From Marinimicrobium alkaliphilum (lineage in GTDB: Bacteria > Pseudomonadota > Gammaproteobacteria > Pseudomonadales > Cellvibrionaceae): DNA of 64,000 nucleotides. Numbering within the stretch: the first letter of the stretch is position 1; each line of letters opens with the position of its first letter. The DNA lies in contig NZ_QGMQ01000007.1 of the NCBI RefSeq assembly GCF_003259155.1, positions 124,001 through 188,000 on the forward strand, given 5' to 3'. The position numbers and the translations under genes are program-made. Below are positions 45,841 through 55,519 of the stretch, piece by piece. The notes under the pieces are model-generated. The model was not told the DNA's origin. It did no database searches and saw only the letters and a program-made list of their open reading frames with translations.

Positions 45841-47457
45841 ATGGCACAGGTTTCAGAGAACAAACTCCAAAAGGCGGGCTCCCAGCTTACGGTGCGCAAT
45901 GCCGTCCTGCAGGATGTCCCGGCAATTGTCGAGTTGTCCGACCGGGTATACAACCCTGTGGGCATGGAGGGGTACACCCACTCGGCCATTGTCGGCCAGA
46001 TCAATAATTTCCCCCAGGGGCAGATTGTGGTTCTGGTGGATGAGACAGTGGTGGGCTACTGCGCCACCTTTCGGGTGTCCGGGGATATCGCGCTCAAGCC
46101 TCATACCTGGAATGAGATCACCGGCAATGGCTATGCCAGCCGTCACGATATTCACGGTGACTGGCTCTACGGGATGGAAGTCTGCATCGATAATGCCTAC
46201 CGGGGCTACCGCATTGGTCAGCGCCTGTACAACGAGCGTAAAAAACTGTGTCAGTCATTTGGTTTGAAAGGCGTGGTGTTTGCGGGGCGCCTGCCCAACC
46301 TGCGTAAACGCATCAAAAAATGCAAGACTGTCGAGAACTACATTGATCAGGTAGTCCACAAGAAAATCAAGGATCCTGTGCTCAGCTTTCAGTTGCGCAA
46401 TGGCTTTTCGGTCCACGGGGTGATTGAGGGTTATCTGGACGACGACCTCGAATCTATGAACTGTGCCGCGCATATGGTGTGGTACAACCCAAAAGTGCCT
46501 GCTGAAGACGACACCCCGGTGAAAAAGTACGGCGTGCGTATGCCTGACGTGGTGCGTATTGCCACCGTGCAATACATGCTGCGCAAGGTCACTTCTTTTG
46601 GTGAATTTATTAAAAACGTCGAGTACTTTGTCGATGTGGTGGCGGATTACAAAAGTGATTTTGTCGTCTTTCCCGAGCTGTTCACCCTGCAGTTGCTGTC
46701 CATTGAGGACCAGGAGCTCTCGCCCTTCGAGTCGATTGAAGCGTTGACCAAGTACACGCCTGCGATCAAGGAAGTGTTTCGCAATATGGCGCTCAAATAC
46801 AACGTCAACATTATCGCCGGGTCGCACCCGACCCGGGTCGAGAACGGACGCATTGAGAACATTTCCTACATCTTTTTACGTGATGGCCGCTCCTTTGAGC
46901 AAGCCAAGATTCACCCTACGCCCAACGAGCGCTACTGGTGGGATATCGAAGGCGGCAGCAGCGTGCGCGCCATCGACACCGACTGTGGACCCATTGGGGT
47001 ATTGATCTGTTACGACTCGGAATTCCCCGAGCTCGCGCGCCATTTGGTGGATCAGGGGATTCAGATTCTGTTTGTACCCTTTTGCACTGATGAGCGCCAG
47101 AGTTACCTGCGGGTGCGCTATTGCTGCCAGGCCCGGGCCGTGGAGAATCAGATTTACGTGGTGATGTCCGGTAATGTCGGTAACCTGCCTAACGTGTCGA
47201 ACCTGGATATTCAGTATGCCCAGAGTTGTATTCTGACACCCTGCGACTTTCCTTTCGCCCGCGACGGTATTGCGGCCGATACCACGCCCAATGTTGAGAC
47301 GGTGGCCTTTGCTGACCTGCGCCCGGAAGCATTGATTGGCGCACGCAACGGCGGCACCGTACAGAACCTGAAAGACCGGCGCCACGATCTGTATCAGGTG
47401 TTGTGGAAGGGTGACAAGCGCCGTCGCCGGCGCACACCGGGCTCCAAGAGCCGCTAG
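45841..47457 (+). CDS. GNAT acetyltransferase fused to nitrilase-superfamily amidohydrolase
   Basis: A 538-aa two-domain protein. Residues of about 15-205 form an acetyltransferase domain (VRNAVLQDVPAIVELSDRVY; IDNAYRGYRIGQRLYNERKK). Residues of about 230-510 form a carbon-nitrogen hydrolase with the Glu-Lys-Cys triad: Glu279 in VVFPELF, Lys356 in AKIHPTP and Cys390 in VLICYDSEFPE. Both active sites look complete. Such fusions are often encoded near ATP-grasp peptide ligases; one of those, the RimK-like gene, is 4.6 kb downstream. The likely chemistry is acylation and amide cleavage of a small metabolite or peptide, which is inference. Confidence 0.9.
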   Translation: MAQVSENKLQKAGSQLTVRNAVLQDVPAIVELSDRVYNPVGMEGYTHSAIVGQINNFPQGQIVVLVDETVVGYCATFRVSGDIALKPHTWNEITGNGYASRHDIHGDWLYGMEVCIDNAYRGYRIGQRLYNERKKLCQSFGLKGVVFAGRLPNLRKRIKKCKTVENYIDQVVHKKIKDPVLSFQLRNGFSVHGVIEGYLDDDLESMNCAAHMVWYNPKVPAEDDTPVKKYGVRMPDVVRIATVQYMLRKVTSFGEFIKNVEYFVDVVADYKSDFVVFPELFTLQLLSIEDQELSPFESIEALTKYTPAIKEVFRNMALKYNVNIIAGSHPTRVENGRIENISYIFLRDGRSFEQAKIHPTPNERYWWDIEGGSSVRAIDTDCGPIGVLICYDSEFPELARHLVDQGIQILFVPFCTDERQSYLRVRYCCQARAVENQIYVVMSGNVGNLPNVSNLDIQYAQSCILTPCDFPFARDGIAADTTPNVETVAFADLRPEALIGARNGGTVQNLKDRRHDLYQVLWKGDKRRRRRTPGSKSR

Positions 47458-47578
47458 GGAGTTATCCACAGCGGTGAATGGGGGCCGGGGACAAAACTTA
47501 ACATTTCCTGTCTGGCCGGGGCCACACCGGACTTGTTAGTGTCAAAGGCGATAATACATAAAACCCAATGAGAGACTT

Positions 47579-48805
47579 ATGAAAATACTTCTATCGACCT
47601 TAGCGGTGGCAGTGGTCGCCGGCGGCCTGTCCGCCTGCCAGCCCTCTGCCACGGCGCCTTCGGCGCCCTCAGAGGCCCATAGTCATGGGGTGAACGCCGA
47701 TTCGGCGGCCTGGCAGGCCTATCTTGAACGCTCCGAGCATTGGGCCAGCATAGACCGCGACTATATCGAAGCTGAGCTGGCCGCACTGGGCTGGGAGGAG
47801 CAGGCTATTCCGACCCGCGCCAATCGCTTTGGCTTCAACGTGCACCCGGATCTTGATTGGTTTAATACCGATGAGGGCCGGCGCATCATGAACAATGTGC
47901 TCAGTTTTCAGACGCCCTCCGGGGGCTGGTCAAAACGCACCGATATGAGTGAGCGCCCGCGTCAGCCGGGAGAGGCCTTCGGCAATGAGCCCAAGTATGT
48001 GCCCACCTTCGACAACGACGCCACCTTTGCGCCCATGCGTCTGCTCGGGCGGGCCCACCACGCCACTGGCTCTGAAAAGTACGCAGAAGCCTTTATTCGC
48101 GGCTTGAATCTGGTGATTAACGCCCAGTATCCCAACGGTTGCTGGCCCCAGATTTACCCGCTGCACGGGGGCTATCACGACCACATTACCTTTAACGACG
48201 AAACGGTCGAGAACAATATTCACATGCTCACCTGGGCGATTGAGGGCGGCGACGATGCGCCTTTCGATTTTGTGTCCGATGAGCTGGTCGAGCGCGCGCG
48301 CGTGGCAAGACAAAAAGGCTTTGAGTGCATCACCAACTCCCAGGTCGTGGTGGATGGTGAGGCTACCATCTGGGCCGCTCAGTATAATCGGTATACCCTG
48401 GAGCCGGATTGGGCGCGGGCGTTTGAACCGCCGTCGCTGGCAACCGGGGAAAGCGGTTCGCTGTTGATCTTTCTGATGGGACTGGACGAGGTGCCCGAGC
48501 ACCTGGTGCCGGTAATCCACGACGCAGTGGCCTGGTTTGATGCGCACAAAATTGAAGGTTACGAGTGGGATCGGCGCGAGCGGGTGGTGCGCGCCAACCC
48601 GAATGCCGAGCCCATCTGGGGGCGTTTTATCGAGGTCCCCAGCATGCGTCCGATCTTCGGTGATCGCGATGGCTCCATCAATTATGACGTCATGGACATT
48701 TCCGAAGAGCGCCGCCGGGGGTTTGGTTGGTACACCGACAATGGCAACGAGGTGTTGGCGTTGTACCCTGAATGGCGCGAGCGCTTTCCCGATCCGCGCG
48801 AGTGA
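47579..48805 (+). CDS. PL10-type pectate lyase, lipoprotein
   Basis: A 408-aa secreted lyase with lipobox GGLSAC (Cys20). The catalytic domain of about 340 residues has the PL10 features NVLSFQTPSGGWSKRTDM, TFDNDATFAPMRLLGR, YPNGCWPQIYP, TFNDETVENNIHML and the C-terminal YTDNGNEVLALYPEW. It cleaves polygalacturonate by beta-elimination with calcium. It is the only pectin enzyme in the window. No CRP box lies upstream of this gene; one lies behind its terminator, in front of the next gene. Confidence 0.92.
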   Translation: MKILLSTLAVAVVAGGLSACQPSATAPSAPSEAHSHGVNADSAAWQAYLERSEHWASIDRDYIEAELAALGWEEQAIPTRANRFGFNVHPDLDWFNTDEGRRIMNNVLSFQTPSGGWSKRTDMSERPRQPGEAFGNEPKYVPTFDNDATFAPMRLLGRAHHATGSEKYAEAFIRGLNLVINAQYPNGCWPQIYPLHGGYHDHITFNDETVENNIHMLTWAIEGGDDAPFDFVSDELVERARVARQKGFECITNSQVVVDGEATIWAAQYNRYTLEPDWARAFEPPSLATGESGSLLIFLMGLDEVPEHLVPVIHDAVAWFDAHKIEGYEWDRRERVVRANPNAEPIWGRFIEVPSMRPIFGDRDGSINYDVMDISEERRRGFGWYTDNGNEVLALYPEWRERFPDPRE

Positions 48806-48843
48806 CGCCTTGGCGTAAAATCACTTATTTTTGCAGACACAAT

Positions 48844-48866
48844 AAGCCCCCGTTTGGGGGCTTTCT
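48844..48866 (+). terminator. Intrinsic terminator after pectate lyase gene
   Basis: AAGCCCCC and GGGGGCTT pair around GTTT and run into CTTT CTT. It isolates the pectate lyase from the CRP-boxed promoter that begins 13 bases on. Confidence 0.85.
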
Positions 48867-48878
48867 TGTATCAGTAAG

Positions 48879-48894
48879 TGTGATTTGTATCACA
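48879..48894. promoter_or_regulatory. Consensus CRP/Vfr binding site
   Basis: TGTGA-TTTGTA-TCACA matches the CRP half-sites exactly with the required 6-base spacer, inside a larger palindrome AAGTGTGAT..ATCACATTC. It is the only perfect one I found in the window. Confidence 0.85.
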
Positions 48895-48910
48895 TTCCGG
48901 TCTATGCGCG

Positions 48911-48939
48911 TTGTTTTCGAAGAGGGCGGTTGCTAATAT
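48911..48939 (+). promoter_or_regulatory. Candidate sigma-70 promoter for the 992-aa lipoprotein gene
   Basis: TTGTTT at 48911-48916 and TAATAT at 48934-48939 have the ideal 17-base spacer. A start near 48946 would place the CRP site centre at about -60, the class I arrangement. Drawn by eye. Confidence 0.6.
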
Positions 48940-49038
48940 CCGCGCCGGACCGAAGTATTCCGCCCAAGTAGGGAATGACCAGGGAGTCAGCGGGCGGATA
49001 AACGGATATTTTAATCAGGAATGAAATGGAGTTTACGC

Positions 49039-52017
49039 ATGTCTAAGACGCGTTCAGCTTTTCCTTTCTTTGCCCGTCGCGCGCTCCTCGGCGCTTCAAT
49101 TTTTACCGCAAGTATGGCTCTGACCGGCTGTCTGGTTGAAGGTGATGAGTCGACCTCGACATCTACCTCCAACGCCGATACCGTCACAAACCCCGTCCAC
49201 GATATTGAATCCGAACGCCAGATTACCGGTACCATCCAGGGTATTCTGCGCGATCGTGTCAGCGGCAATCCGATTGTTGGTGCCGTGATCAGTGTCGGTG
49301 TTCAGCAGGCCACCAGTAACGAGCTCGGACAGTACGTTATTGAAAATGTTCCGGTGACCACGCCGACCTACGACGACGGCGGTGATGAGGTCTATCAGGT
49401 CACCATCGATCTTCGTGACATTGAAGGCGAGGCGGATTACCCCTACCCGGACTTTTTCTATGACACCGCGCGAGTGACTTTTGGTCGCTTCACCCCGATC
49501 GAAGCCGAAGCGATGGACGGTGAAAACTTCCAGCAGGGCACCTTCCATCAGGTCATCTCCGGCCTTGTTACCGCTCTGGATCTGCAGGTAGGCAAGCTTT
49601 CTACCAGCGTATCGGGCCGTGTTGTAGCCGGTTTGAATGAACTGCGCCTCGACCCGCATGCGCCGCTTACCGGTGCCACGGTCAGCCTGTATCAAACCTC
49701 CAGTGTTGACCAGAGTAACCGCGTCGTCGCCCAGACAACCACCGATGCCGATGGCAACTTCTCGTTCAGTGAAGTTGAGGCCCAGGCCGGCTTGCGCTTG
49801 GTGGCGCTGTTTGAAGACGACTATGGTGAAGAGTATTACGGCGAAGTGAGCTTCGTGGCGCCCGAGCGCGACGGTGAAGAAGTCCGCTTCAATCTGCTCG
49901 ACAGCGCTGGCGTTGTGGGTCTGCGTGGCCCCGCACTGCAAGTCAGTCTGCTTGAGCAACAGGGCCCGGTTATTCGCCAGGTTACCCCGGAGAATTACAG
50001 CGACCTGAGCCTCAGCGACGGCAGCACTGAAGTGCGTTTCTACTTCAACCGCCCGCTGCGCGACAACGTTTACGCGCGTGCGCTCGAGCCGTCTGCATCC
50101 GCGATTGAGGGTCTGTACCGCGATGTGGAAGTCACCTACGACGGCACCAAGATCGATCACGGCGCTTTGCGTCCGAACGACGACGAGCCGCGTCCCAACT
50201 ACACCCTGAGCTGGGAAGACAACTATCAGGTGCTCGTGGTCAGCCTGGAAAACCTGGCCGAATCCGCGCTCTACACTGTTGATATCAGCGCGGCCGAAGG
50301 TGCCAGCAAACTGGTTGACCTGCTCAATCGCCCCGCTCGCTTGAGTGGTTTTGGGAGCCATGCCGCCATCGCCCAGCCGCGCGTAGAGTTCACCACCCGT
50401 GGTGATGGTAGCCCGGACGCGCCGGAGATCAGCCTGACCGCCAGCAATGTCGATATCTTCGATACCCTGATGCTGCAATGGTCTGCCGTCGATAACGCAC
50501 GTCTGTACCGCGTATACACCCAGCGTGTCGCGCTTAACGGTGATGTTGACGACTACCTGCCGGGTTACTGGGAGCTGGACGAAGTCACCACCGCGCACTA
50601 CAGCGTGGGTGCCGATCTGATTTCTTCGGATAACCACCCAGTGGCCGTGTACTTCAAGGTCACCGCCGTGAGTGCTGACGATACCGAGAGTGGCTACAGC
50701 AATGTGATCGGCCCGATTACCGATACTGTGGCTCCCTCATTCGTGGTGCCCAACGACGTACTCAACCTGACCGGCACGTATCTTGAGTTGCCGATTAGCG
50801 AACCGGTGCGCGAGTTTGTTGAAGAGGACAGCGCCCGCGTTGAGATTTTGCTGAGCGACGCGGACGAAAACGTGATTGATGTTGTCGAAGTTGAAGCCTT
50901 TGGTTTCTCTCCTCACCTGGCGGTAGAAATCAACGAAGCGATGGATATCCCGAGCTTTGATGACCTGGCCGACGAAACCCTGGGGCAGATCCGCACCGGT
51001 TGGAACGGCGTCTGGCGCGCGGGCTTGAACACAGTGCTGGAAAACAACAACGTTTTCGACTATGAACGCGTCAACCGTCAGCCTGCGCTGAGCACGGGTC
51101 TGTGCCTGGTGGTCGACAATGCGGAAGGCAATCTCTTCAGCCGCAACTCTGATGACTACCAGGACGGCGAAGTGCTGTCGATGACCCTGTCAGTTCTGGA
51201 TACAGGGTTGGATGAAATCGTTCATGACGACGACAATGATGTCTTCTACGTTTACACCGGCGCCAATGGTGTTTGTAACAGCATCTCGGCACTGCTGAAC
51301 TTCTATCACGATGAGCTCAACGATGGTTCGAACGACTCGCCGTGGATCGGCGTGGCGGAGAATGAGGACGGTGCAGTTGTAGACAACGATTTCAGCGGCG
51401 TCGCCCAGTGGGCTGTGGCTGAGCTTGAAGGCGCGCTCCTGGGTAGTGTGTCGGTCGAGATCGACTGGCGTCATTTCCGCTTGGCCAATCGTGCCGAGTC
51501 TCTGACCCAGCTGGCGCGTGCCGGTGTCGATGAGTTCTGGACCGATCCGGATGACCTGTCTCTGCCCACCCTTAGCCAGCTGACCCAGAACAATGACGTC
51601 TCTCGTCCCGGTTCGGCCGCGCCGCTGGGTGCTCAATGGCAATTCGTATTGCCGGGTGAGGCCCCCATCGATAGCCGTCCGGGTGTGCTGTACTTTGATG
51701 ACGATGCTGAAGAGGCCAACTTTGCCTGGCGCGGTACCCGTACCAACCCGAACACCAACGTCGTGGTTTACGAGTTCCGTGATAACAGTGCCAGTGACTT
51801 CGAAGGCCTGGAAGACGACGTTGATGCGCGCGGTGAGCGGGCGCTGCCGTACAGCCTGAACGAGCATGTGCGCAGTGTTGAAGTGCTGCGGGTCGTGGCG
51901 GATAGCGTAGAGGATATTGCCGGCAACACCAACGCCAGCTATACCCTGGTGCGTACCTACACCCGTAGTGAAGACTTGTCGACCACAGAAGCCGAAGATC
52001 GCTTTATCGCGGACTGA
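49039..52017 (+). CDS. Large multidomain lipoprotein of unknown function
   Basis: A 992-aa surface or periplasmic lipoprotein (SMALTGC lipobox, then a Thr/Ser linker). Residues of about 60-110 look like a carboxypeptidase regulatory-like beta-sandwich (GTIQGILRDRVSGNPIVGAV; SNELGQYVIENVP), and a second one is near residue 190-250. Around 455-555 there is a fibronectin type III-like stretch (LQWSAVDNARLYRVYTQRV; YFKVTAVSADDTESGYSN). The remainder is acidic and unassigned. GGAG lies seven bases before ATG 49039; ATG 49021 has AGGA touching it and is less likely. No catalytic motif was recognised. It stands alone behind a CRP box and ends at a strong palindromic terminator. Confidence 0.82.
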   Translation: MSKTRSAFPFFARRALLGASIFTASMALTGCLVEGDESTSTSTSNADTVTNPVHDIESERQITGTIQGILRDRVSGNPIVGAVISVGVQQATSNELGQYVIENVPVTTPTYDDGGDEVYQVTIDLRDIEGEADYPYPDFFYDTARVTFGRFTPIEAEAMDGENFQQGTFHQVISGLVTALDLQVGKLSTSVSGRVVAGLNELRLDPHAPLTGATVSLYQTSSVDQSNRVVAQTTTDADGNFSFSEVEAQAGLRLVALFEDDYGEEYYGEVSFVAPERDGEEVRFNLLDSAGVVGLRGPALQVSLLEQQGPVIRQVTPENYSDLSLSDGSTEVRFYFNRPLRDNVYARALEPSASAIEGLYRDVEVTYDGTKIDHGALRPNDDEPRPNYTLSWEDNYQVLVVSLENLAESALYTVDISAAEGASKLVDLLNRPARLSGFGSHAAIAQPRVEFTTRGDGSPDAPEISLTASNVDIFDTLMLQWSAVDNARLYRVYTQRVALNGDVDDYLPGYWELDEVTTAHYSVGADLISSDNHPVAVYFKVTAVSADDTESGYSNVIGPITDTVAPSFVVPNDVLNLTGTYLELPISEPVREFVEEDSARVEILLSDADENVIDVVEVEAFGFSPHLAVEINEAMDIPSFDDLADETLGQIRTGWNGVWRAGLNTVLENNNVFDYERVNRQPALSTGLCLVVDNAEGNLFSRNSDDYQDGEVLSMTLSVLDTGLDEIVHDDDNDVFYVYTGANGVCNSISALLNFYHDELNDGSNDSPWIGVAENEDGAVVDNDFSGVAQWAVAELEGALLGSVSVEIDWRHFRLANRAESLTQLARAGVDEFWTDPDDLSLPTLSQLTQNNDVSRPGSAAPLGAQWQFVLPGEAPIDSRPGVLYFDDDAEEANFAWRGTRTNPNTNVVVYEFRDNSASDFEGLEDDVDARGERALPYSLNEHVRSVEVLRVVADSVEDIAGNTNASYTLVRTYTRSEDLSTTEAEDRFIAD

Positions 52018-52050
52018 CGCTGGTTGATGCTGACTCCTGTCCAAGGATGG

Positions 52051-52086
52051 ACACAAAAAACCCGGCAGCTGCCGGGTTTTTTGTGT
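52051..52086. terminator. 36-bp perfect palindromic bidirectional terminator
   Basis: ACACAAAAAACCCGGCAG and its reverse complement meet at an AGCT centre with no mismatch. T runs stand on both sides, so it serves both convergent genes, the lipoprotein and the RimK-like ligase. Confidence 0.93.
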
Positions 52087-52091
52087 CTCGG

Positions 52092-53576
52092 TTAGCGGTC
52101 TTCCCGCACCCGCCGTTTCTGCTCAACCCGGTTAATAAACTCCTGCATGATCATCTGATACAGCTCGTCACCGATAAACTCGTCTTCAACTCCGGCGTCG
52201 ATACTCGGGTTGTCATTGACTTCGATGACCACGACGCGTTTTCCAGCCTGCTTGAGATCGACGCCATAGAGGCCGTTACCAATCAGAGAGGCGGCTTTGA
52301 TGGCGGTGTTGACCACAGCCTTCGGCGCTTCGTATGTGGGCATGGTCTGATAGCTGCCGGAAGGATCGCCGCTCTGGCTGTGATCATAGATTTGCCAGTG
52401 GTTGCGGGCCATAAAGTATTTGCAGGCGTACAGGGGCTTGCCGTTGAGCACGCCAATGCGCCAGTCGTACTCCGTGTATAAAAACTCTTGCGCCAGGAGC
52501 AGGGCAGAGTGCTTGAGTAGACTGTTGACGGCGCTGTCCAGCTCCGCGCGATCTTCGACCTTGACCATCCCCCGGGAAAAAGAGCCGTCCGGAATCTTCA
52601 GGATTAATGGCAGCCCCAGTTCTTCGGCAATGCTGTCGAGCAGCGCCGGGGTGCTGTTGGACAGCAGCCGGGTTTTTGGTGTTGGCACCTTGCGGTTGCC
52701 GAAAAGGTCGGCAAGGTAAACCTTGTTGGTGCAGCGGATAATCGACTGGGGATCATCCATGACCACCAAGCCTTCCGTTTCTGCCCGACAGGCAAATTCG
52801 AACGTGTGATGGTCGATATTGGTGGTCTCACGGATAAACAGCATATCGTATTCGGGCAGTCGCCGAATGTCCTTGCGCCCGATAAAGTCCACGTCGATGC
52901 CGAGTTTTTCGCCTGCGCGCACAAACTTTTTCAGCGCCTTCGGGTCGCTCGGGGGCAGCTTCTCATCCTTGTCTACCAGTATCGCCATATCGTAACGACT
53001 GGGTTTGCGCTTTTTAGGATTGCGCCACAGCTGGGCGCTAAAGCGGTCCAGGGCATTGGCAAAATGCTCTTGGGCGTTGTCGTCAAGTGCATGCAGTGGG
53101 CTGATTTTGAGGGCACTGATGCGCCAGCCGTCTTCCCACTCCAGCTGAACCCGCAGGAGTGGGCAGGGGTGCTGATCGAACAGTTCGCGCGCGAGTTTCT
53201 GCAACTCGGGCACGCTGCTTTCACCCAGGAAAATCCAGAAGTCCAGTCGCTGGTCCGTATGGCTGGCGAGCTTTTTCAGCAGCTTTTCTGACTGGCTGTG
53301 GAGCTGTTCCTGAATCACCGCAAAGCTGCGTCGGTTGCGCAGGTCGTTAAGGGTCTTTACAGACGGGATGACCGAGTGTCCCCGGGCCTCGGCCAGCAAC
53401 GAGCAGTAGTAACCCTTGCTCAGGTAGCCGAATTTTCGGCACAGGTTGATGACCCGGGTGCGGGTGCCCGGTTGGGCTGGTAGTTGTAAGTAGTCATCGA
53501 AGGTGATGACCCGTTCACTGGGGAAATAGGGCGCCCAGTCCTGGGCGCTTTCCACAACAATTATCAGGCGCGACAA
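52092..53576 (-). CDS. RLAN-domain RimK-type ATP-grasp ligase
   Basis: A 494-aa protein. The first 190 residues match the RLAN (RimK-like ATP-grasp N-terminal) domain: VINLCRKFGYLSKGYYCSLL, then RSFAVIQEQLH. The C-terminal ATP-grasp has PLILKIPDGSFSRGMVKVED, LLAQEFLYTEYDWRIGVLNG and VVVIEVNDNPSIDAGVEDEF, the last with the Mg-binding Glu/Asn. RimK-type enzymes join glutamate or another amino acid to a carboxyl acceptor; the acceptor here is unknown. It is the third gene of the leftward rsgA-rhdA row (13 bases from rhdA). Confidence 0.87.
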   Translation of the reverse strand: MSRLIIVVESAQDWAPYFPSERVITFDDYLQLPAQPGTRTRVINLCRKFGYLSKGYYCSLLAEARGHSVIPSVKTLNDLRNRRSFAVIQEQLHSQSEKLLKKLASHTDQRLDFWIFLGESSVPELQKLARELFDQHPCPLLRVQLEWEDGWRISALKISPLHALDDNAQEHFANALDRFSAQLWRNPKKRKPSRYDMAILVDKDEKLPPSDPKALKKFVRAGEKLGIDVDFIGRKDIRRLPEYDMLFIRETTNIDHHTFEFACRAETEGLVVMDDPQSIIRCTNKVYLADLFGNRKVPTPKTRLLSNSTPALLDSIAEELGLPLILKIPDGSFSRGMVKVEDRAELDSAVNSLLKHSALLLAQEFLYTEYDWRIGVLNGKPLYACKYFMARNHWQIYDHSQSGDPSGSYQTMPTYEAPKAVVNTAIKAASLIGNGLYGVDLKQAGKRVVVIEVNDNPSIDAGVEDEFIGDELYQMIMQEFINRVEQKRRVREDR

Positions 53577-53589
53577 GTGTCAGTCCTCG

Positions 53590-54399
53590 TTAAGCTGTTT
53601 CAACCGGAGTTTCCGGGTGGTTGCCCCACTCGGCCCAGGAGCCGTGGTAGCCTTTGATGTCAAAGCCCAGTACCTTACCGACCAGGTAGGTGAAGCCCGA
53701 GCGATGGTGCGTCTGGCAGTGGGTGACAATGCGTTTGTCTTTGGTAATGCCAAGCTTGGCCAGGTAAGCTTCGGCGTCCGGGCGAATGCGTAAACTGTCT
53801 TGGTGGTCCATCAGGCTGGTCCACTCGGCGTTGATCGCGCCGGGAATGTGGCCGCCTTTTTGTGCAAGGACTTTCTCGCCCCGATACTCGGCGGGGCTGC
53901 GCGCATCCCACACGAGAAAGTCCTCTTTATCCAGGTTTGCCAAAATCTCCGGGATTTCCACTAGCACATCCGGGTTGATGGTGACGCTGGCCTCGCGCAT
54001 CTCCACCTGCTCTTCTTTGGTAGACAGCGGTAGTCCCTCCGCTTTCCAGGCGTGCAGGCCGCCGTTGAGGTAGCTGTAGTGAGGGTGGCCAATGGTATCC
54101 AGTGTCCAGATAAAGCGCCCAGCCCAGCCGCCACCTTCATCGTCGTAGACAATAAAGTGCGTATCCGGGGTCAGGCCCAAATAGGTAAACAGGCGGTCGA
54201 GCTGCTCCGCGGGGGCAATCCGCCCGGGAGCTGGGGGAATGTTGCACAGCAGCATCTGCGGCGGCACATGCACTGAGCCGGGGATGTGTCCGGCGCGGTA
54301 ACTGCTTTCGCTGCACAGGTCGACGATCACGACGTTTGCCGGCAGCGGTTTGAGTTCGGCGAGAACTTCGGGCTCAATAAGCAGGGGTAAGTCAGACAT
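53590..54399 (-). CDS. rhdA: Thiosulfate sulfurtransferase (rhodanese) RhdA
   Basis: A 269-aa tandem rhodanese. The C-terminal domain holds the active loop CQTHHRSG with Cys228, the same as Azotobacter RhdA; the N-terminal domain has Asp (VYDDEGGG) in place of Cys and is structural. It transfers sulfane sulfur to cyanide or physiological thiol acceptors in the cytosol. It sits next to rsgA as in Pseudomonas. Confidence 0.93.
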   Translation of the reverse strand: MSDLPLLIEPEVLAELKPLPANVVIVDLCSESSYRAGHIPGSVHVPPQMLLCNIPPAPGRIAPAEQLDRLFTYLGLTPDTHFIVYDDEGGGWAGRFIWTLDTIGHPHYSYLNGGLHAWKAEGLPLSTKEEQVEMREASVTINPDVLVEIPEILANLDKEDFLVWDARSPAEYRGEKVLAQKGGHIPGAINAEWTSLMDHQDSLRIRPDAEAYLAKLGITKDKRIVTHCQTHHRSGFTYLVGKVLGFDIKGYHGSWAEWGNHPETPVETA

Positions 54400-54441
54400 A
54401 CAATCCTCTTCCGTTTATCAGGATTCAAAAGCGATAGGGCT

Positions 54442-55446
54442 CTACTGCTGGTCCAGCGTCGCCAGAATATGGCGGTAACTGGCCAGGCGTTCCGGGCGAA
54501 CCTCGCCCTTTTCCACCGCCTGGAGAATCGCGCAGCCAGGCTCCTGAGTGTGTGAGCAGTCCCGAAACTTGCAGTAGCCGAGCAGGGGGCGCAGCTCCAC
54601 AAAACCCTCAATCACCTGTTCCGGTTCCATGTGCCAGAGGCCAAACTCGCGAATGCCGGGCGAGTCGATCAGGTGGCCGCCACCGATGACATGGAACAGC
54701 TTGGCGTTGGTGGTGGTGTGCGTGCCCTGCTGCTTCTCCGACAGGTCACCGATGCGCAAGTTGCTGTCGGGCAGCAGGTGGTTGATCAGTGAAGACTTGC
54801 CTACCCCGGACTGACCGACAAAGACACTGGTGAAATCCGCCAGGTAGCGGGTCAGGTTGTCCATGCCCGCACCGGTATGACTCGACACCTCAAGCACAGT
54901 GTAGTCCAGAGAGCGGTACAGGTCGCACAGTCGAGCGATCATTTCGCGGTTGCTGTCTTCGATACGGTCGGACTTGTTCATCAACAGAACCGGTTTGATC
55001 TCCATGGCTTCCGCCGCCACCAGATAGCGGTCGATCAGGTTGGCGTGAGGTTCGGGGTAGGGGGCAAAGACCACCAGGATGCGGTCAATATTGGCCGCGA
55101 CCGTCTTCAGGTCGCCGTAGGGATCGGGCCGGCTCAGTGCCGACAGGCGCGGCTCGATGGCCACGACCACGCCATAGGGCTCCGCGTCGCGCCAGATGAC
55201 CCGATCCCCGGTGACCAGAGAGCCCAGGTTGCTACGAAAGTGGCAGCGCTTGCTTTCGCCCTCGGCTTCAATCAGCACCTGGGTTCCGTAGTGAGTGATC
55301 ACCAACCCCGAGCGTTCGGGGCCGAGCGCGTTGTCGTCCAGCTGTTGATCGGCTTGGGCACTGCGCTTGTCAGCCCGGCTGCGGCGTTCATCCTGGATTT
55401 TTTGAATCCGCCATGCCTGGCGGCGGGTCAGTCGGCGTTTGCTCAT
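54442..55446 (-). CDS. rsgA: Ribosome small subunit-dependent GTPase RsgA
   Basis: A 334-aa circularly permuted GTPase that checks late 30S maturation. The order G4 (LLMNKSD), G1 ([16 protein letters not shown]), G3 (IDSPGIREF) shows the permutation; the N-terminal OB fold and the zinc site [16 protein letters not shown] follow pattern. [18 protein letters not shown] matches the family start, so the eight preceding residues of the frame are not used. It is divergent from orn by 73 bases, a conserved pair. Confidence 0.95.
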   Translation of the reverse strand: MSKRRLTRRQAWRIQKIQDERRSRADKRSAQADQQLDDNALGPERSGLVITHYGTQVLIEAEGESKRCHFRSNLGSLVTGDRVIWRDAEPYGVVVAIEPRLSALSRPDPYGDLKTVAANIDRILVVFAPYPEPHANLIDRYLVAAEAMEIKPVLLMNKSDRIEDSNREMIARLCDLYRSLDYTVLEVSSHTGAGMDNLTRYLADFTSVFVGQSGVGKSSLINHLLPDSNLRIGDLSEKQQGTHTTTNAKLFHVIGGGHLIDSPGIREFGLWHMEPEQVIEGFVELRPLLGYCKFRDCSHTQEPGCAILQAVEKGEVRPERLASYRHILATLDQQ

Positions 55447-55519
55447 CAGTGTTGTACGGCCTGGCTCCACGGGTTACTCTTGCGAGCAATTGTGCCTGAA
55501 AAGCTGGGGAAAAACTGCT

